Shown in pieces: positions 23,433 to 33,303 of a DNA stretch of 54,904 nucleotides (the first letter of the stretch is position 1; each line of letters starts with the position of its first letter). Source of the DNA: a virus; IMG/VR virus record IMGVR_UViG_3300047172_000041, positions 1 to 54,904 of that record; one strand, written 5' to 3'. The notes beneath the pieces were generated by a model, which worked only from the letters and a program-made list of their open reading frames with translations, did no database searches and had not been told where the DNA came from. A program made the position numbers and the translations under genes.

Positions 23433-24379
23433 TGGCTACTCCGCAGGAACTGCAGGCCGCCGAGGCGGCGTGGTCGAAGCAGTACGACGACCAGATGGCC
23501 GCCCAGAAGCAGCAGGAAGAGCAGGCCAAGCAACCGCCGTCGTTACTTCAGCAGTGGACCGCCCCCGTCAGCCGCATAACCACGCAGATGCTTGACGGCG
23601 CGGTGTCGGCGGCTGATCGCATGTACAACACTGAGGGCATGCGCAAAGCCCGCGACGTCGCCGCGGGCGCGACAACCCTCGCGACGAACATTGCCGACAC
23701 GGGCATGTCCTTGGCCGACGCGGCGAAGCAGAACTTTTCGGATCTCGCGAATCCGGACTTCCACGCGGGCACTGGACAACCGGCGCCTGTTATGAACGCC
23801 GAGCACCCTATATGGGATCACGCTAAGGCGCACATCCTTGATTTCCGCGACGCGGTGGCCGTGCAGGACCCGACGCTGGCCGACTACCTGACGCAAGCTG
23901 TCGCGCAGTTGGCGATCCCGTTCGCCGGCTATAGCCGTGCGTTGGGTGGGCTGGGCGCCTTCGCGAAGATGGTCACGGCCAACGCCCTGACGGATGCGAC
24001 CGCGCTGCAGCCGCACGATGCGCGCACGGCCGATATATTCGCGCTTGGCCGCCACACTGAGGGCAAGCTCGGCGAGGCGCTGCGCGCGCTTGCGCCGGAT
24101 GGTAGTGCGCAGAACGCAGTCATCAACTTCCTGGCGGACCGCAGCAACGAGACTGAAGCCGAAGGGCGGCTCAAGAACGTGCTCGACGGCTTCGGCGTAA
24201 ACCTGGTCGCCACCCCACTGATTCACGGCGCTGCGGTCGTGTTGAAGCAGGGCCAGGGCGCGCTGCGGTACATGATCGATAACGGTGTGCGCAACACGAT
24301 CAGCGACCTGATGCCTATGGGTCCCGCGCCTGGCAGTATGAAGGCGCAGGCCGGGAAGATCGTACGGAAGGAGAAGTAA
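23432..24379 (+). CDS. Internal virion protein, middle core component
   Basis: The gene starts at GTG overlapping the previous stop and gives 315 residues. It opens with a charged helix (ELQAAEAAWSKQYDDQMAAQ) and contains amphipathic stretches (GATTLATNIADTGMSLADAA; QAVAQLAIPFAGYSRALGGL). It lies between gp15- and gp16-type genes and might be a piece split from the large core protein. No enzymatic motif is seen. Confidence 0.65.
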   Translation: MATPQELQAAEAAWSKQYDDQMAAQKQQEEQAKQPPSLLQQWTAPVSRITTQMLDGAVSAADRMYNTEGMRKARDVAAGATTLATNIADTGMSLADAAKQNFSDLANPDFHAGTGQPAPVMNAEHPIWDHAKAHILDFRDAVAVQDPTLADYLTQAVAQLAIPFAGYSRALGGLGAFAKMVTANALTDATALQPHDARTADIFALGRHTEGKLGEALRALAPDGSAQNAVINFLADRSNETEAEGRLKNVLDGFGVNLVATPLIHGAAVVLKQGQGALRYMIDNGVRNTISDLMPMGPAPGSMKAQAGKIVRKEK

Positions 24380-24382
24380 CCA

Positions 24383-27300
24383 GTGCCTGATTTCGGTCTA
24401 ACAGAAGCGCTTGCTGCTGCGCTGAAGGCGAGCAGGGGTGTGCGGGTCATGCGGCCGGCCGAGACGAAGCTCGCGGCGCAGGCGGCTAAAGTAGCCCCTG
24501 AGGCTGCAGCGCCGTCCGTGCCGGTCGCGCGTGCCCCGTCCGTGCAGGCACCTCCGGCCGCGCCGGAGCCCGGTGCTGTCCAGGCGCCGCCTATCGACCC
24601 CAGTGTGCAGCCAGGGGACCGGCCGCCGCCCGACCCGCAGGCCGTGGCCGGATCGCCCGCAGCCGCGCCCGCGACGCCCGACGTCGCCACGTCCAATGAC
24701 GGCGCACCGCCCATGCCCGTGTCCCCGGAGCCGCCCGTGGCGCCGAAGAGCGAACCCGTGGACACGAGCGTCGTCGCCCCGGCCAACAAGATACCGCCCC
24801 CGGCGGACCCGCCGGCGGACCCGCCGGCTGCGCCCGTCAATGACGTACAGGCTGCTGCCACCCGGTTCGTGACGGCGAACATTGGCGATTTCGCCGACAA
24901 GCTCAACACGACCCACATGCCGAACGTGGATGTCATGTCGACGCCCGACGGCGTGAAGGCGGCCATCCTGCAAGTGGCCGATGACAACAAGGATGCAATC
25001 GACGTTGCGCGCCGCGGCACGATCTCCGACGAGCAGTTGACCGGCCTGGCGGAGGACCTGTGCCTTAACGGCGATGTCGTAAAGCAGGTGTTGAGCCGGG
25101 AGTTCGGTACGACGCTGCAGCGCCCAGAAGCGGTGCTGGCGGCGCGGATGATAGAGCAGCAGCAGATGGGCACCCTACTGTCGCTCTCCGACAAGGTCGC
25201 CTCCGGCTCGGCCACAAGCGCGGAGATCGCGCAGTGGAGTCAGACGGCGCAGCTTGTGCAGCAATACCGCACGCAGCTTTCGGGCGCGCAGGCGGAGTGG
25301 GGCCGCGCGGGGCGCGGGTTGCAGATCCCGGTCGGTCTGCCTGCCGAAGTGATGGATCACATCGCGAACGTGCTCAAGCAGAACAACCCTGACATGCAGG
25401 CGATGGCGCAGGCCATCAAGATCGCCGGCACACCGTCGGGCATTGCCAGCATCGTGCAGGGATCGTTCGCCTATCGTGCGCTGGTCAAAGCGCCGGCGAA
25501 CATGCTGCAGCGCATATTTATCAACGGCATTCTGTCCGGGCCGCCGACGTGGGCCAAGATCTTTCTCGGCAACAACCTGAACCTGGCGCTCAACACGTTC
25601 GATATCGCTGCGGCCGGCGTCGGTCGCGGCATGGTCGGGCTGGCGGCGCGCGCTGGCGGATGGCTGACCGCTTCGGAAGGGGCCACCGTCAGCGACGCGA
25701 TGGCGCACATCCACGGGGTGATCTCCGGCGGCGTCGACGCTCTGCGTGTCGCAGGGCACGTGCTCAAGACCGGCCAGTCGATGGATGAGATCGCATCGCG
25801 CGCGGCCGAGGACTTTGGCAAGGGCAAGATCGCCACCGGGCCGGGCGCCATCCTGCCCGAGGTGCGCGACTCGTACTTCGGCGGCATTGCACGCACTGTG
25901 GGGTCGGCCGTCGATATGCCCGGCCGCATCATCGGCTCGATCGACGACTTCACGAAGACGCTGGGGTATCGCGGATATCTCAACATGATGTCGTTGAAAG
26001 ACATTCGCGCGCGCATCACGAACGGCACTCTGCGCCCCGGCGACGCCGCGCAGACGATGGTCGACATGCTGCGGAACCCGAGCGAGGAAATGGCCCAAGC
26101 AGCCGAGACATGGGCACACCGTATGACGTTCCAGTCGCCCTGGCCGGAAGGCGGCCCCGGCGAGGCGTTTCAGAACTGGCTAAACAAGGTACCGGCCGCG
26201 CGGTTCATTTTCCCGTTCATGCGCACTGCGACGAATATCTTCAAGCAGAGTCTAATCGAGCGCACTCCGCTGGCGCTGTTCTCGGCGCAGATCCGGGCGC
26301 AGCTCGCGGCCGGAGGCTTTGAGGCGGACGTCGCCAAGGGTCGTATCGCGACCGGTACGGCCATCGGAAGCATGCTTGCATGGATGGCGATTCACGATCG
26401 CATCACGGGCGATGCGCCGAAGGACCCCAAGGCACGCGCCGAGTGGGAGCTGGACGGCCGCACGCCGTATTCGGTTCGCATCCCCAGCCGGGGCACCGGC
26501 AAGGATACTTGGCGCGCGTACACCTGGGCCGAGCCGATGGCGACACTTGCGGGTGCGGTGGCGGATGTCGTGCAGGTGCAGTCGTACATCTACCACACCG
26601 ATGACGCCTACTCGATGATGCCGGAGCAGCAGCGCACGCAAGATGCCATTGCGCACATCATGGCGTCGATCATCCAGAACACCGGCAACAAGACGTTCAT
26701 GCAGGGCGCCGCCCAGTTCGCCGAAATGTACAACGACCCGATGCGCGCGTTCGCGATGTGGGGCGATCAGATGGGCGCGGCAATGCAGCCGTTCAGCGGT
26801 GCGACCCGCTTCATGCGTAACGAGCAGGACCCGTACTTGCGCCAGGCGTTCACGTTGCTCGACAAGCTCAAGGACCAGATCCCCACGTTCGGCCCGCTGA
26901 AGGGATCGAAGACTCTGCCGCCCCGGCTGGACGTGTTCGGCGAGTCCCGCAAGACCGCCAGCGGCAACTCTATCCTCGGCCCGCTGAATCCGCTCCCCGG
27001 ATCGGAGTCCAAGAAAGACGACGTGACGGACGAGATTCAGTCCGTGATGGAGCAGACCCGCACGGTGCCGATCACGATGCCGTCGAAGCAGCTCGCGCTG
27101 CTCGGCAACGGTAAGGGCCTGCAGGACGGCCAAGGCATGCGCCTGACGCCGTCGGAGTACTACGACTACGTCACCATGTCCCGGCGCGATCCGATCTTCG
27201 ATGGCAACACCAAGACGTTCCACCAGAAGCTCGCCGACACGATCGCAACCCCGGTGTACCAGCAGGCGACACCCGCGACCCGTGCTGTGATGCTCGAAGC

Positions 27301-27418
27301 AGTGCAGAACCAGGCGGACAAGATCGGCCGGCAGCGTCTCTTTAACGAGAACAGCGACTTCGCTGAGCGTATGCAGGCTTGGACGGCGGAAGCGAACCGC
27401 CTCAAATACGGAAATTAA
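24383..27418 (+). CDS. Large internal virion protein, T7 gp16-like position
   Basis: The gene starts at GTG with gaaggagaag upstream and gives 1011 residues. Residues about 30-140 are a Pro/Ala-rich flexible stretch (APPAAPEPGAVQAPPIDPSV). The rest is a long helical protein with hydrophobic patches (ILSGPPTWAKIFLGNNLNLA; GTAIGSMLAWMAIHDRIT). It is the last and largest of the internal proteins before the fibres, as with T7 gp16 (1318). I see no lytic transglycosylase motif, so the cell-wall activity of gp16 may be missing or elsewhere. Confidence 0.75.
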   Translation: MPDFGLTEALAAALKASRGVRVMRPAETKLAAQAAKVAPEAAAPSVPVARAPSVQAPPAAPEPGAVQAPPIDPSVQPGDRPPPDPQAVAGSPAAAPATPDVATSNDGAPPMPVSPEPPVAPKSEPVDTSVVAPANKIPPPADPPADPPAAPVNDVQAAATRFVTANIGDFADKLNTTHMPNVDVMSTPDGVKAAILQVADDNKDAIDVARRGTISDEQLTGLAEDLCLNGDVVKQVLSREFGTTLQRPEAVLAARMIEQQQMGTLLSLSDKVASGSATSAEIAQWSQTAQLVQQYRTQLSGAQAEWGRAGRGLQIPVGLPAEVMDHIANVLKQNNPDMQAMAQAIKIAGTPSGIASIVQGSFAYRALVKAPANMLQRIFINGILSGPPTWAKIFLGNNLNLALNTFDIAAAGVGRGMVGLAARAGGWLTASEGATVSDAMAHIHGVISGGVDALRVAGHVLKTGQSMDEIASRAAEDFGKGKIATGPGAILPEVRDSYFGGIARTVGSAVDMPGRIIGSIDDFTKTLGYRGYLNMMSLKDIRARITNGTLRPGDAAQTMVDMLRNPSEEMAQAAETWAHRMTFQSPWPEGGPGEAFQNWLNKVPAARFIFPFMRTATNIFKQSLIERTPLALFSAQIRAQLAAGGFEADVAKGRIATGTAIGSMLAWMAIHDRITGDAPKDPKARAEWELDGRTPYSVRIPSRGTGKDTWRAYTWAEPMATLAGAVADVVQVQSYIYHTDDAYSMMPEQQRTQDAIAHIMASIIQNTGNKTFMQGAAQFAEMYNDPMRAFAMWGDQMGAAMQPFSGATRFMRNEQDPYLRQAFTLLDKLKDQIPTFGPLKGSKTLPPRLDVFGESRKTASGNSILGPLNPLPGSESKKDDVTDEIQSVMEQTRTVPITMPSKQLALLGNGKGLQDGQGMRLTPSEYYDYVTMSRRDPIFDGNTKTFHQKLADTIATPVYQQATPATRAVMLEAVQNQADKIGRQRLFNENSDFAERMQAWTAEANRLKYGN

Positions 27419-27429
27419 GGTAACGACAC

Positions 27430-29676
27430 ATGGCAGTTCCCGCAACTCTTAGCTCTGTTCCCGACGTCACGCCGGTTATCCAATACACCGCGACGGGCGG
27501 CCAGACCGTCTTCCCGTACCCGTTCCCGATCACGGAAGACGCCGACCTTGTCGTTGTCATCAACGGCGCAACGCAGGCCACCGACTCGACGTATTCGGTA
27601 TCCGGCGTCGGCAACTCCACGGGCGGCAACTGCACGCTCAACTCCGGGGCGAACGCCGGTGACATCGTCACACTGTATCGCGATATCGCGATCGAGCGTA
27701 TCTCCCAGATCGCGCAGAACTCGGGCTTCTCGAGCACCGTGTTCAACAACGAGTTCAACAACTTCTATCTGATAGCACAGCAGCTCGAGGCGTCGATCAG
27801 CCTGTGCCTGCAGATTCCGAGCACGAACAACCCCGCGCCGACCACGCTTATTACGCCGGCCAATTACGCGAACAAGGTACAAGCGTATGACGGCAATGGC
27901 AATCCGATCCCCGGCCCGTCGACGATTATACCGACGAGCGTGTCGACGCAAGCCAATGACGTGCGCAACTACGGCGCGAAGCTGGACGGTTCGACGGATG
28001 ACACTACAGCGGTAGCGAATTGCCTAGCCGCGAACGGCTCGGCGTTCGTGCCTTACACCGCGTCCGGCATCGTACTGAACAATCTGACCGTCTCCGGACA
28101 GCAGACGCTCAACGGCGCTGGCCGCGTGCAGATGTACGCAAAGCCCGGCGCGAACTACGCCGTGCGGATGTGCGGCTACGGGCCAAGCATAAGCGGTTTC
28201 ATGGTTCAAGATACCGGCACGACGACTGCGCAATCGACATGCAACGGCGGCGCGAGTGCGGGCAATACAAGCATTGTCGTCAGCAACGCGAGTCCAGGGC
28301 CTGCATTCCAAGCCGGGCAGCGCATTGCAATCGAATTGGCAAGTGGCCTTTGGCATTGCACTTACATCTCTTCGATGTCCGGCACGACCGTAAATCTGGT
28401 AAGCGCGATTCCCACCGGGCAGAGCGTTCCCAACGGCGCCCGTGTGTGGGCGAGCTTCGGGTTCATCTACGTCACCACAAACAATGCAAATACGCAGATG
28501 GTGACGATCAAGGACTTCATCTGGAATACGACGTACGCCGGTATCCTTATGGATTCGCCGAACAACTCGTACGAGATAGCGGACTGCTACATTGATAATG
28601 CGCAGTGGCCCGGCTCGGGTCGCATGTTCATGATTGTGTGCGGCCGCAACGCGAACAACAACAACTTCGCGAACAGCGGCGGCTTCGGTGGGTGGAACAC
28701 CAGCGCGTCGTTCACGGGTAACGCTTCGACGACGCAATTCAGCTTTCCGGATAACATCTTTTTGACCCGAGAAGCGACTGTAACAGTCAACGGGGTAGCT
28801 CAGACTCTCGGCGTTGGTTATTCGTGGGCCAGCAACTCGAACCGTACCGTTACGCTGACGAGTGCCCCCGGCGCCGGCGTGGTTGTTGCGTTGTCAGGGT
28901 ACACGTACGGTTGCGAAGGGTTCGTGAATGATCCTACAGGGTCGTCGCAACCCACGGGTGGAAACAACTGGATCAACTGCACGTCATTGCAGTTCCAGCG
29001 CGGGTGGAATTTCCGGAACGCTCAACTATGGTCATTCTCGAACACTATCGGTGACACGTGCTCGGATGCAGCCTATTGCTTTGATGCTTCTTCCGGCTCG
29101 AACGCGGCATTTAACGGTGCGTTTATAGGCTGGGCTGCTAGTGGCATAAAGCTAATCAATAGCGCTCAGGTAGTACTGGGTGTTCAGACTTGGAGCGCTT
29201 TCCCGGCGGGCACGCAGGTATATAACAGCGGTTCGGGCGGTACTTCCGGTGCTGTCGAAAATCTGATGTCGGTTGATGCTACGTCCGATCTTCAGTTCGG
29301 GCGCTCAACGTGGTTGTTGTCTTGTAGCACAGCAACAGTCGCCTCAAGCTCGACTGTGTACTTTGGCCCGAGCGGACAGCAGTCCGTGGTGAACGCAGGA
29401 CAATGGCTAGTTCCGTATGCCTGCTTCCCGGTGAAGTTGGACGTTCAATGCGCATCCGCGCCGGGTTCCGGGCAGACCTATACCTACACGGTTTTAGACA
29501 TCAACCTGAACGTTTTGGCGACTGCGACCATATCTGGCGCCAGCACATACGGGGCGCAAGTGTACATCCCTGCTCAATCCTTGACTGAAACTTCAGCGGT
29601 CACGGTTAAGCTCGTTACTTCTTCGGGTGCAACGGCCGGCTATCACCGAGTCGGGTTGGCGATAGAGCCGCAGTGA
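27430..29676 (+). CDS. Tailspike with T7-fibre-type N-terminus and beta-helix
   Basis: This 748-residue protein's N-terminal ~130 residues are of the T7 gp17 attachment type (VIQYTATGGQTVFPYPFPIT; GDIVTLYRDIAIERISQIAQ). A tailspike entry follows (VRNYGAKLDGSTDDTTAVAN, near residue 178), usual for pectate-lyase-like beta-helices. Around residues 425-495 a second copy of the attachment-type beta domain appears (ASTTQFSFPDNIFLTREATV; VNGVAQTLGVGY). It probably binds and may cut capsule or LPS sugars. Confidence 0.82.
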   Translation: MAVPATLSSVPDVTPVIQYTATGGQTVFPYPFPITEDADLVVVINGATQATDSTYSVSGVGNSTGGNCTLNSGANAGDIVTLYRDIAIERISQIAQNSGFSSTVFNNEFNNFYLIAQQLEASISLCLQIPSTNNPAPTTLITPANYANKVQAYDGNGNPIPGPSTIIPTSVSTQANDVRNYGAKLDGSTDDTTAVANCLAANGSAFVPYTASGIVLNNLTVSGQQTLNGAGRVQMYAKPGANYAVRMCGYGPSISGFMVQDTGTTTAQSTCNGGASAGNTSIVVSNASPGPAFQAGQRIAIELASGLWHCTYISSMSGTTVNLVSAIPTGQSVPNGARVWASFGFIYVTTNNANTQMVTIKDFIWNTTYAGILMDSPNNSYEIADCYIDNAQWPGSGRMFMIVCGRNANNNNFANSGGFGGWNTSASFTGNASTTQFSFPDNIFLTREATVTVNGVAQTLGVGYSWASNSNRTVTLTSAPGAGVVVALSGYTYGCEGFVNDPTGSSQPTGGNNWINCTSLQFQRGWNFRNAQLWSFSNTIGDTCSDAAYCFDASSGSNAAFNGAFIGWAASGIKLINSAQVVLGVQTWSAFPAGTQVYNSGSGGTSGAVENLMSVDATSDLQFGRSTWLLSCSTATVASSSTVYFGPSGQQSVVNAGQWLVPYACFPVKLDVQCASAPGSGQTYTYTVLDINLNVLATATISGASTYGAQVYIPAQSLTETSAVTVKLVTSSGATAGYHRVGLAIEPQ

Positions 29677-31283
29677 GCTTCTCTCTTACCGGTAACTTCC
29701 TAGCCAACGCCCGGGCGGTCACGTTCGAGGACGGTGGGGGAATTAGCTGGTCGTTCAACAAGAACAGCAACCAGATCACCGCGACGGGGAGTGGCGGCGG
29801 GGTGCTGTCCTCGGTCGGGCTGGCCGACGACAGTACTGCGCCGATCTACGCGATTGGCAGCTCGCCGCTGACGGCGAACGGCACGCTGACCATCACGTTG
29901 AACACCCAGACGGCCAACAAGGTGTTCGCCGGCCCGACCACCGGGTCCGCCGCGCAGCCGGGCTTCCGCTTGCTTGCGGCCGCCGACATGCCCACCGGTA
30001 TACCGATCGCGAACCTGACGTATGACAGTGTGACCGTCACGGCGGGGACAGGTTTGTCGGGCGGCGGCGCAGTCACGCTGGGCGGATCGGTGACGCTGTC
30101 GAATGCCGGCGTGACGTCCCTAGCCGGGACGGTCAACCAGATAACGGTGTCAGGGTCCACCGGTGCGGTGACTCTTTCGCTGCCGCAGAACATCAACTCG
30201 GGGGCTTCCCCGACGTTCAGCGGGGCGAACTTCAGCGCCATACCGAACGGGGCGTTAACGAACAGCGCCGTAACCGTGACGGCGGGCTCCGGTATGTCCG
30301 GCGGCGGATCAGTGAGCTTGGGCGGATCGGTCACACTGACGAACGCGGGCGTGACATCGGCGGTAGCGGGTACGGGTATCACGGTCTCGGGTGCCACCGG
30401 TGCCGTGACTATAACGAATAGCGGTGTAACGTCTGCCGTTGCTGGCACAGGTGTCACCGTCTCCGGGGCGACCGGTGCTGTGACGTTCAGCATTGGGCAG
30501 GCGGTGGCCGCCTCGTCCTCGCCGACGTTCGCCGCACTGGCCCTGACGGCGCCGCTGACGGGTGCCAACGGCGGGACGGGCGTCAACAACGGAACGTCGA
30601 CGATCACGATCGGCGGGAACGTTACGTTCTCTGGTGCGCACACGTTCACGGGCACACTGACAGCGAACACGTCGGTTACCTTCCCGACGAGCGGCACGCT
30701 GGCTACGACTAGCCAGATCCCGGCGAGCGCGAATCCGTCTGCATCGGTCGGCCTGTCGGCGGTCGACGGCACAGCGTCGACGTTCATGACGAGCGACAGC
30801 GCGCCGGCTCTGAGCCAGGCGATCACGCCGACGTGGACCGGCAACCATAACTTTAAGAGTTCAAGCGGCGTCAACGTCACCATCACGTACAACGGTGGCA
30901 CTGACATGCTGGACCTGAACGGAAGCACCGGCACCGTCCAGTTCAATGGCGCCGGTACGCAGATCGTATTCACGTACAACGGCTACAACTACATCGCGGC
31001 GACGGGTGGCAGCTCGACGTTGCAGATCCAGGCGAACTCGCTGGCGCTGGTGACGAACGGGTCGAACGCGATCCTTATCAATTCGTCGCAGGCCGTTACC
31101 GTGGAACAGGCGCTCGGTGTTCACGGTAACTCGCCGCCGGCGCAGTCGACCGGGTGGGGCACCCCGACGGGCGGGTCGGTGCAGAACAATTTCGCGGGCG
31201 GCTCGGCGTCGTTGACCACATGCACGGCGGCCGTAGCACAGATCATTTCAGTTCTTAAAGCAGTTGGGTTCCTTGGAACCTAG
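29673..31283 (+). CDS. Repetitive tail fibre protein
   Basis: The gene starts at GTG overlapping the tailspike stop and gives 536 residues. It is rich in Gly, Thr, Ser and Val with repeated beta units: VTVTAGTGLSGGGAVTLGGS, VTVTAGSGMSGGGSVSLGGS, AVAGTGITVSGATGAVTI and AVAGTGVTVSGATGAVTF. These fit triple-stranded fibre shafts. The C-terminal ~100 residues are less repetitive and may form the tip. It has no chaperone motif that I can see. Confidence 0.78.
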   Translation: MSFSLTGNFLANARAVTFEDGGGISWSFNKNSNQITATGSGGGVLSSVGLADDSTAPIYAIGSSPLTANGTLTITLNTQTANKVFAGPTTGSAAQPGFRLLAAADMPTGIPIANLTYDSVTVTAGTGLSGGGAVTLGGSVTLSNAGVTSLAGTVNQITVSGSTGAVTLSLPQNINSGASPTFSGANFSAIPNGALTNSAVTVTAGSGMSGGGSVSLGGSVTLTNAGVTSAVAGTGITVSGATGAVTITNSGVTSAVAGTGVTVSGATGAVTFSIGQAVAASSSPTFAALALTAPLTGANGGTGVNNGTSTITIGGNVTFSGAHTFTGTLTANTSVTFPTSGTLATTSQIPASANPSASVGLSAVDGTASTFMTSDSAPALSQAITPTWTGNHNFKSSSGVNVTITYNGGTDMLDLNGSTGTVQFNGAGTQIVFTYNGYNYIAATGGSSTLQIQANSLALVTNGSNAILINSSQAVTVEQALGVHGNSPPAQSTGWGTPTGGSVQNNFAGGSASLTTCTAAVAQIISVLKAVGFLGT

Positions 31284-31292
31284 GAGGGGCGA

Positions 31293-31496
31293 ATGCTAAG
31301 TCGTGAAAAGTTGGTAAACATTCTGGTGTTCATGGAGCGGGTGCCGTGCACCGGCAAGGAAGCGTTCGGCTGGGCGCAGACGTACGAAGCTGTCCAGGGG
31401 GAGATTTTCGCGCTTGACGCGCAGCCGCCGGTCGATAACGATCACGTGGCTCCTGGATGCGAGCTGTTCGGCCTGAAGCCTTTGGCGGAAGCATGA
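31293..31496 (+). CDS. Small protein between fibre and endolysin
   Basis: This 67-residue protein, MLSREKLVNILVFMERVPCT, is soluble with mixed charge. A good Shine-Dalgarno (ctaggaggggcga) precedes it. It overlaps the endolysin ATG by four bases. Not recognised; similar small genes are common in this spot. Confidence 0.65.
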   Translation: MLSREKLVNILVFMERVPCTGKEAFGWAQTYEAVQGEIFALDAQPPVDNDHVAPGCELFGLKPLAEA

Positions 31497-32143
31497 TTAC
31501 TCCCGCACAACTGCGCGCGGCGCAGCTCGACGCCAAGCAGGCGCAGACCCGCAACCCCGGCGTATGGTGCCGTGCTTTCAGCCAGATGGTTGACGAGTTC
31601 GATCTCGCGCCGCCGCACCGTCTGGCCATGTGGCTGGCCCAGTGCAGCTACGAGTCTTCGGGCTTCAACATGCTGCGCGAGGGTCTGAGTTACCGCACCG
31701 TCGAGCAACTGCGCAAGGTGTTCCCGCACGAGTTCCCGACCGACGACTCCGCCCAGCGGTACGTGATGAACCCGAACGGACTTGGGAACTTCATCTACGC
31801 GAACAAGCTCGGTAACGGGGACGTCGCGTCTAACGACGGTTTCAAGTACCGCGGCGGCGGGCTGATCCAGATCACCGGGCGGGCGAACTACGAAGCGGCG
31901 GGCAAGGCGATCGGGCGAGACCTAGTTAATCGGCCGAACGACATCATCATCGAGATAGTGGCAGCGCGCACCGCTGGCTACTTCTGGACGCTGAAGGACC
32001 TGAACGCCGCGGCGGACGCCGGTGACTTCGATCACACGACGCGGGCGATCAACGGGGCGGGGATGAAAGGTGCGCAAGAGCGGAGACAATTATGGCTGGC
32101 GTTCAAGGCGCAGCTTGGTGTAACAGAGGCGGTAGCAGCGTGA
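31493..32143 (+). CDS. Endolysin, GH19 chitinase-like
   Basis: This 216-residue protein starts MITPAQLRAAQLDAKQAQTR. The glycoside-hydrolase 19 pattern is clear: RLAMWLAQCSYESSGFNMLR (catalytic Glu of the first motif), then FKYRGGGLIQITGRANYEAA and TAGYFWTLKDLNAAADAGDF. GH19 proteins of phages cut peptidoglycan glycan strands. No signal peptide or membrane segment is visible, so export needs a holin. The start ATG overlaps the previous stop; the holin-like gene follows with a GTGA overlap. Confidence 0.88.
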   Translation: MITPAQLRAAQLDAKQAQTRNPGVWCRAFSQMVDEFDLAPPHRLAMWLAQCSYESSGFNMLREGLSYRTVEQLRKVFPHEFPTDDSAQRYVMNPNGLGNFIYANKLGNGDVASNDGFKYRGGGLIQITGRANYEAAGKAIGRDLVNRPNDIIIEIVAARTAGYFWTLKDLNAAADAGDFDHTTRAINGAGMKGAQERRQLWLAFKAQLGVTEAVAA

Positions 32144-32340
32144 TTCTGGATAATGTCAAGGGCACAGTGCCCGGCGTAGTCGGGGGCGGTGTCACAAGCG
32201 GTGGCTTCTTCATGACGTGGATGACCGCCGACGGCTTGCCGATCGTGCACTTCCTGGCAGGAGCCGGTACGGCCGTGGCGGGTTTCGCCACCGGCATTTA
32301 CTACTTCTCGAAGTGGTTGAAGCTGCGCAAGGCCCCCTGA
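32140..32340 (+). CDS. Holin-like small membrane protein
   Basis: The GTG overlaps the endolysin stop and gives 66 residues, with two hydrophobic segments (VGGGVTSGGFFMTWMT and VHFLAGAGTAVAGFATGIYY) and a basic tail (KWLKLRKAP). Size, topology and position next to the endolysin fit a holin. Another two-helix protein is at 2948. Confidence 0.72.
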   Translation: MILDNVKGTVPGVVGGGVTSGGFFMTWMTADGLPIVHFLAGAGTAVAGFATGIYYFSKWLKLRKAP

Positions 32341-32795
32341 TGGCCCACGGCGACGACCCGCAGAAGCACGACCTGTATCAGTTCGAAGAGGACTGGCCGG
32401 GGTGGACGCGCAACCAGCTCACGCTGGCGCAGTGCCGTATGGTCATACGCAGCGCGTGCGAGCACTACAAGGTACATCACCCGCGGGTGCGACAGCACAA
32501 GCGCCGGTCGATGTCGTGGTGCCTGCCCCAAAGCGGGATCATCTCGCTGCAGGCATCCGGGCCGGACAACCGCGGCGGGAAGAACACGGCGACGGCGCTG
32601 CACGAGGCGGCGCACCACATCGCCTACCACCGGCACGGGGAGCGGATCGAGGACCACGGCCCTACGTTCGTGGGTATTTTCCTAGACCTGCTGGTACGGG
32701 CAAACGTCGCCCCCCAACCTGCGCTCGAGGCGCAACTGCGGTACCGCGGTGTGAAATGGAGGAAACGCAATGGCCGTCACAGCACCAAGCGCTGA
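32340..32795 (+). CDS. SprT-like HExxH metalloprotein
   Basis: This 151-residue protein has the zinc motif ALHEAAHHIAYHRHG (HEAAH, about residues 89-93) and a following HGPTFVGIFLDLL, in the arrangement of SprT/Zn-peptidase-like proteins. The rest is basic (VHHPRVRQHKRRSMSW). It overlaps the holin stop. Its role between lysis and structural genes is unknown; a peptidase or nuclease-free DNA-protein repair role is possible only by analogy. A second HExxH protein is encoded at 45699. Confidence 0.7.
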   Translation: MAHGDDPQKHDLYQFEEDWPGWTRNQLTLAQCRMVIRSACEHYKVHHPRVRQHKRRSMSWCLPQSGIISLQASGPDNRGGKNTATALHEAAHHIAYHRHGERIEDHGPTFVGIFLDLLVRANVAPQPALEAQLRYRGVKWRKRNGRHSTKR

Positions 32796-33303
32796 TACGT
32801 ACGGGGCGCAGATCGACGCCCAGATCGCCGTGCTGCAGGCGCTCGTCAATGCGAACAAGAACCCGGCGATCGAGTACCGGCTGCAGCAGGAACTGAACCG
32901 CTGGCAGGTGCTGGCGGTTGACCACTATATGGTAACTGGCTGGTTGAACGCCGGCAGCAACATCCTGGCCGCTTACTCAGCGCCCAAGTGGGACGCCGTA
33001 GGGCAGGCGCTGACGGCGCGCGTGGCCTACCTACAGAACCTGTACAACAACGCCCCCGCGCCGCTCCCAGGCAACGCCAATGGCTATGGGAGCAGCGGGT
33101 GGGTGACGGTGGCACAGAACTATCTGCAGCAGCTATACGCCGCTCAGGTGTCGCTGGTAGAGCACATCATGGACTTGCCTGGCGGTACGTCCGCCGCCAC
33201 CATGCTGGCGAACCTGACGGGAGCCCAGACGGACCCGGCCGGGATTCCGTACGCCTACGCCTTCAGTAGCGTGGGCTTCACCGATATGGATGAGGACGAC
33301 TAG
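32770..33303 (+). CDS. Structural-type protein with the small-paralog core (paralog d)
   Basis: This 177-residue protein, MAVTAPSADTYGAQIDAQIA, begins with the same core as the genes at 13094, 13336 and 14474: LVNANKNPAIEYRLQQELNR, then WQVLAVDHYMVTGWLNAGSN. It adds a C-terminal part containing Gly/Asn loops. It overlaps the HExxH gene by 26 bases and is the last gene before the late terminator. Probably a virion component. Confidence 0.65.
   Translation: MAVTAPSADTYGAQIDAQIAVLQALVNANKNPAIEYRLQQELNRWQVLAVDHYMVTGWLNAGSNILAAYSAPKWDAVGQALTARVAYLQNLYNNAPAPLPGNANGYGSSGWVTVAQNYLQQLYAAQVSLVEHIMDLPGGTSAATMLANLTGAQTDPAGIPYAYAFSSVGFTDMDEDD

Noticed and set aside
24223-25215. Minus-strand frame of 330 codons opposite internal virion genes
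   Set aside because: Antisense shadow of the Pro/Ala-rich region; no ribosome site or domain.
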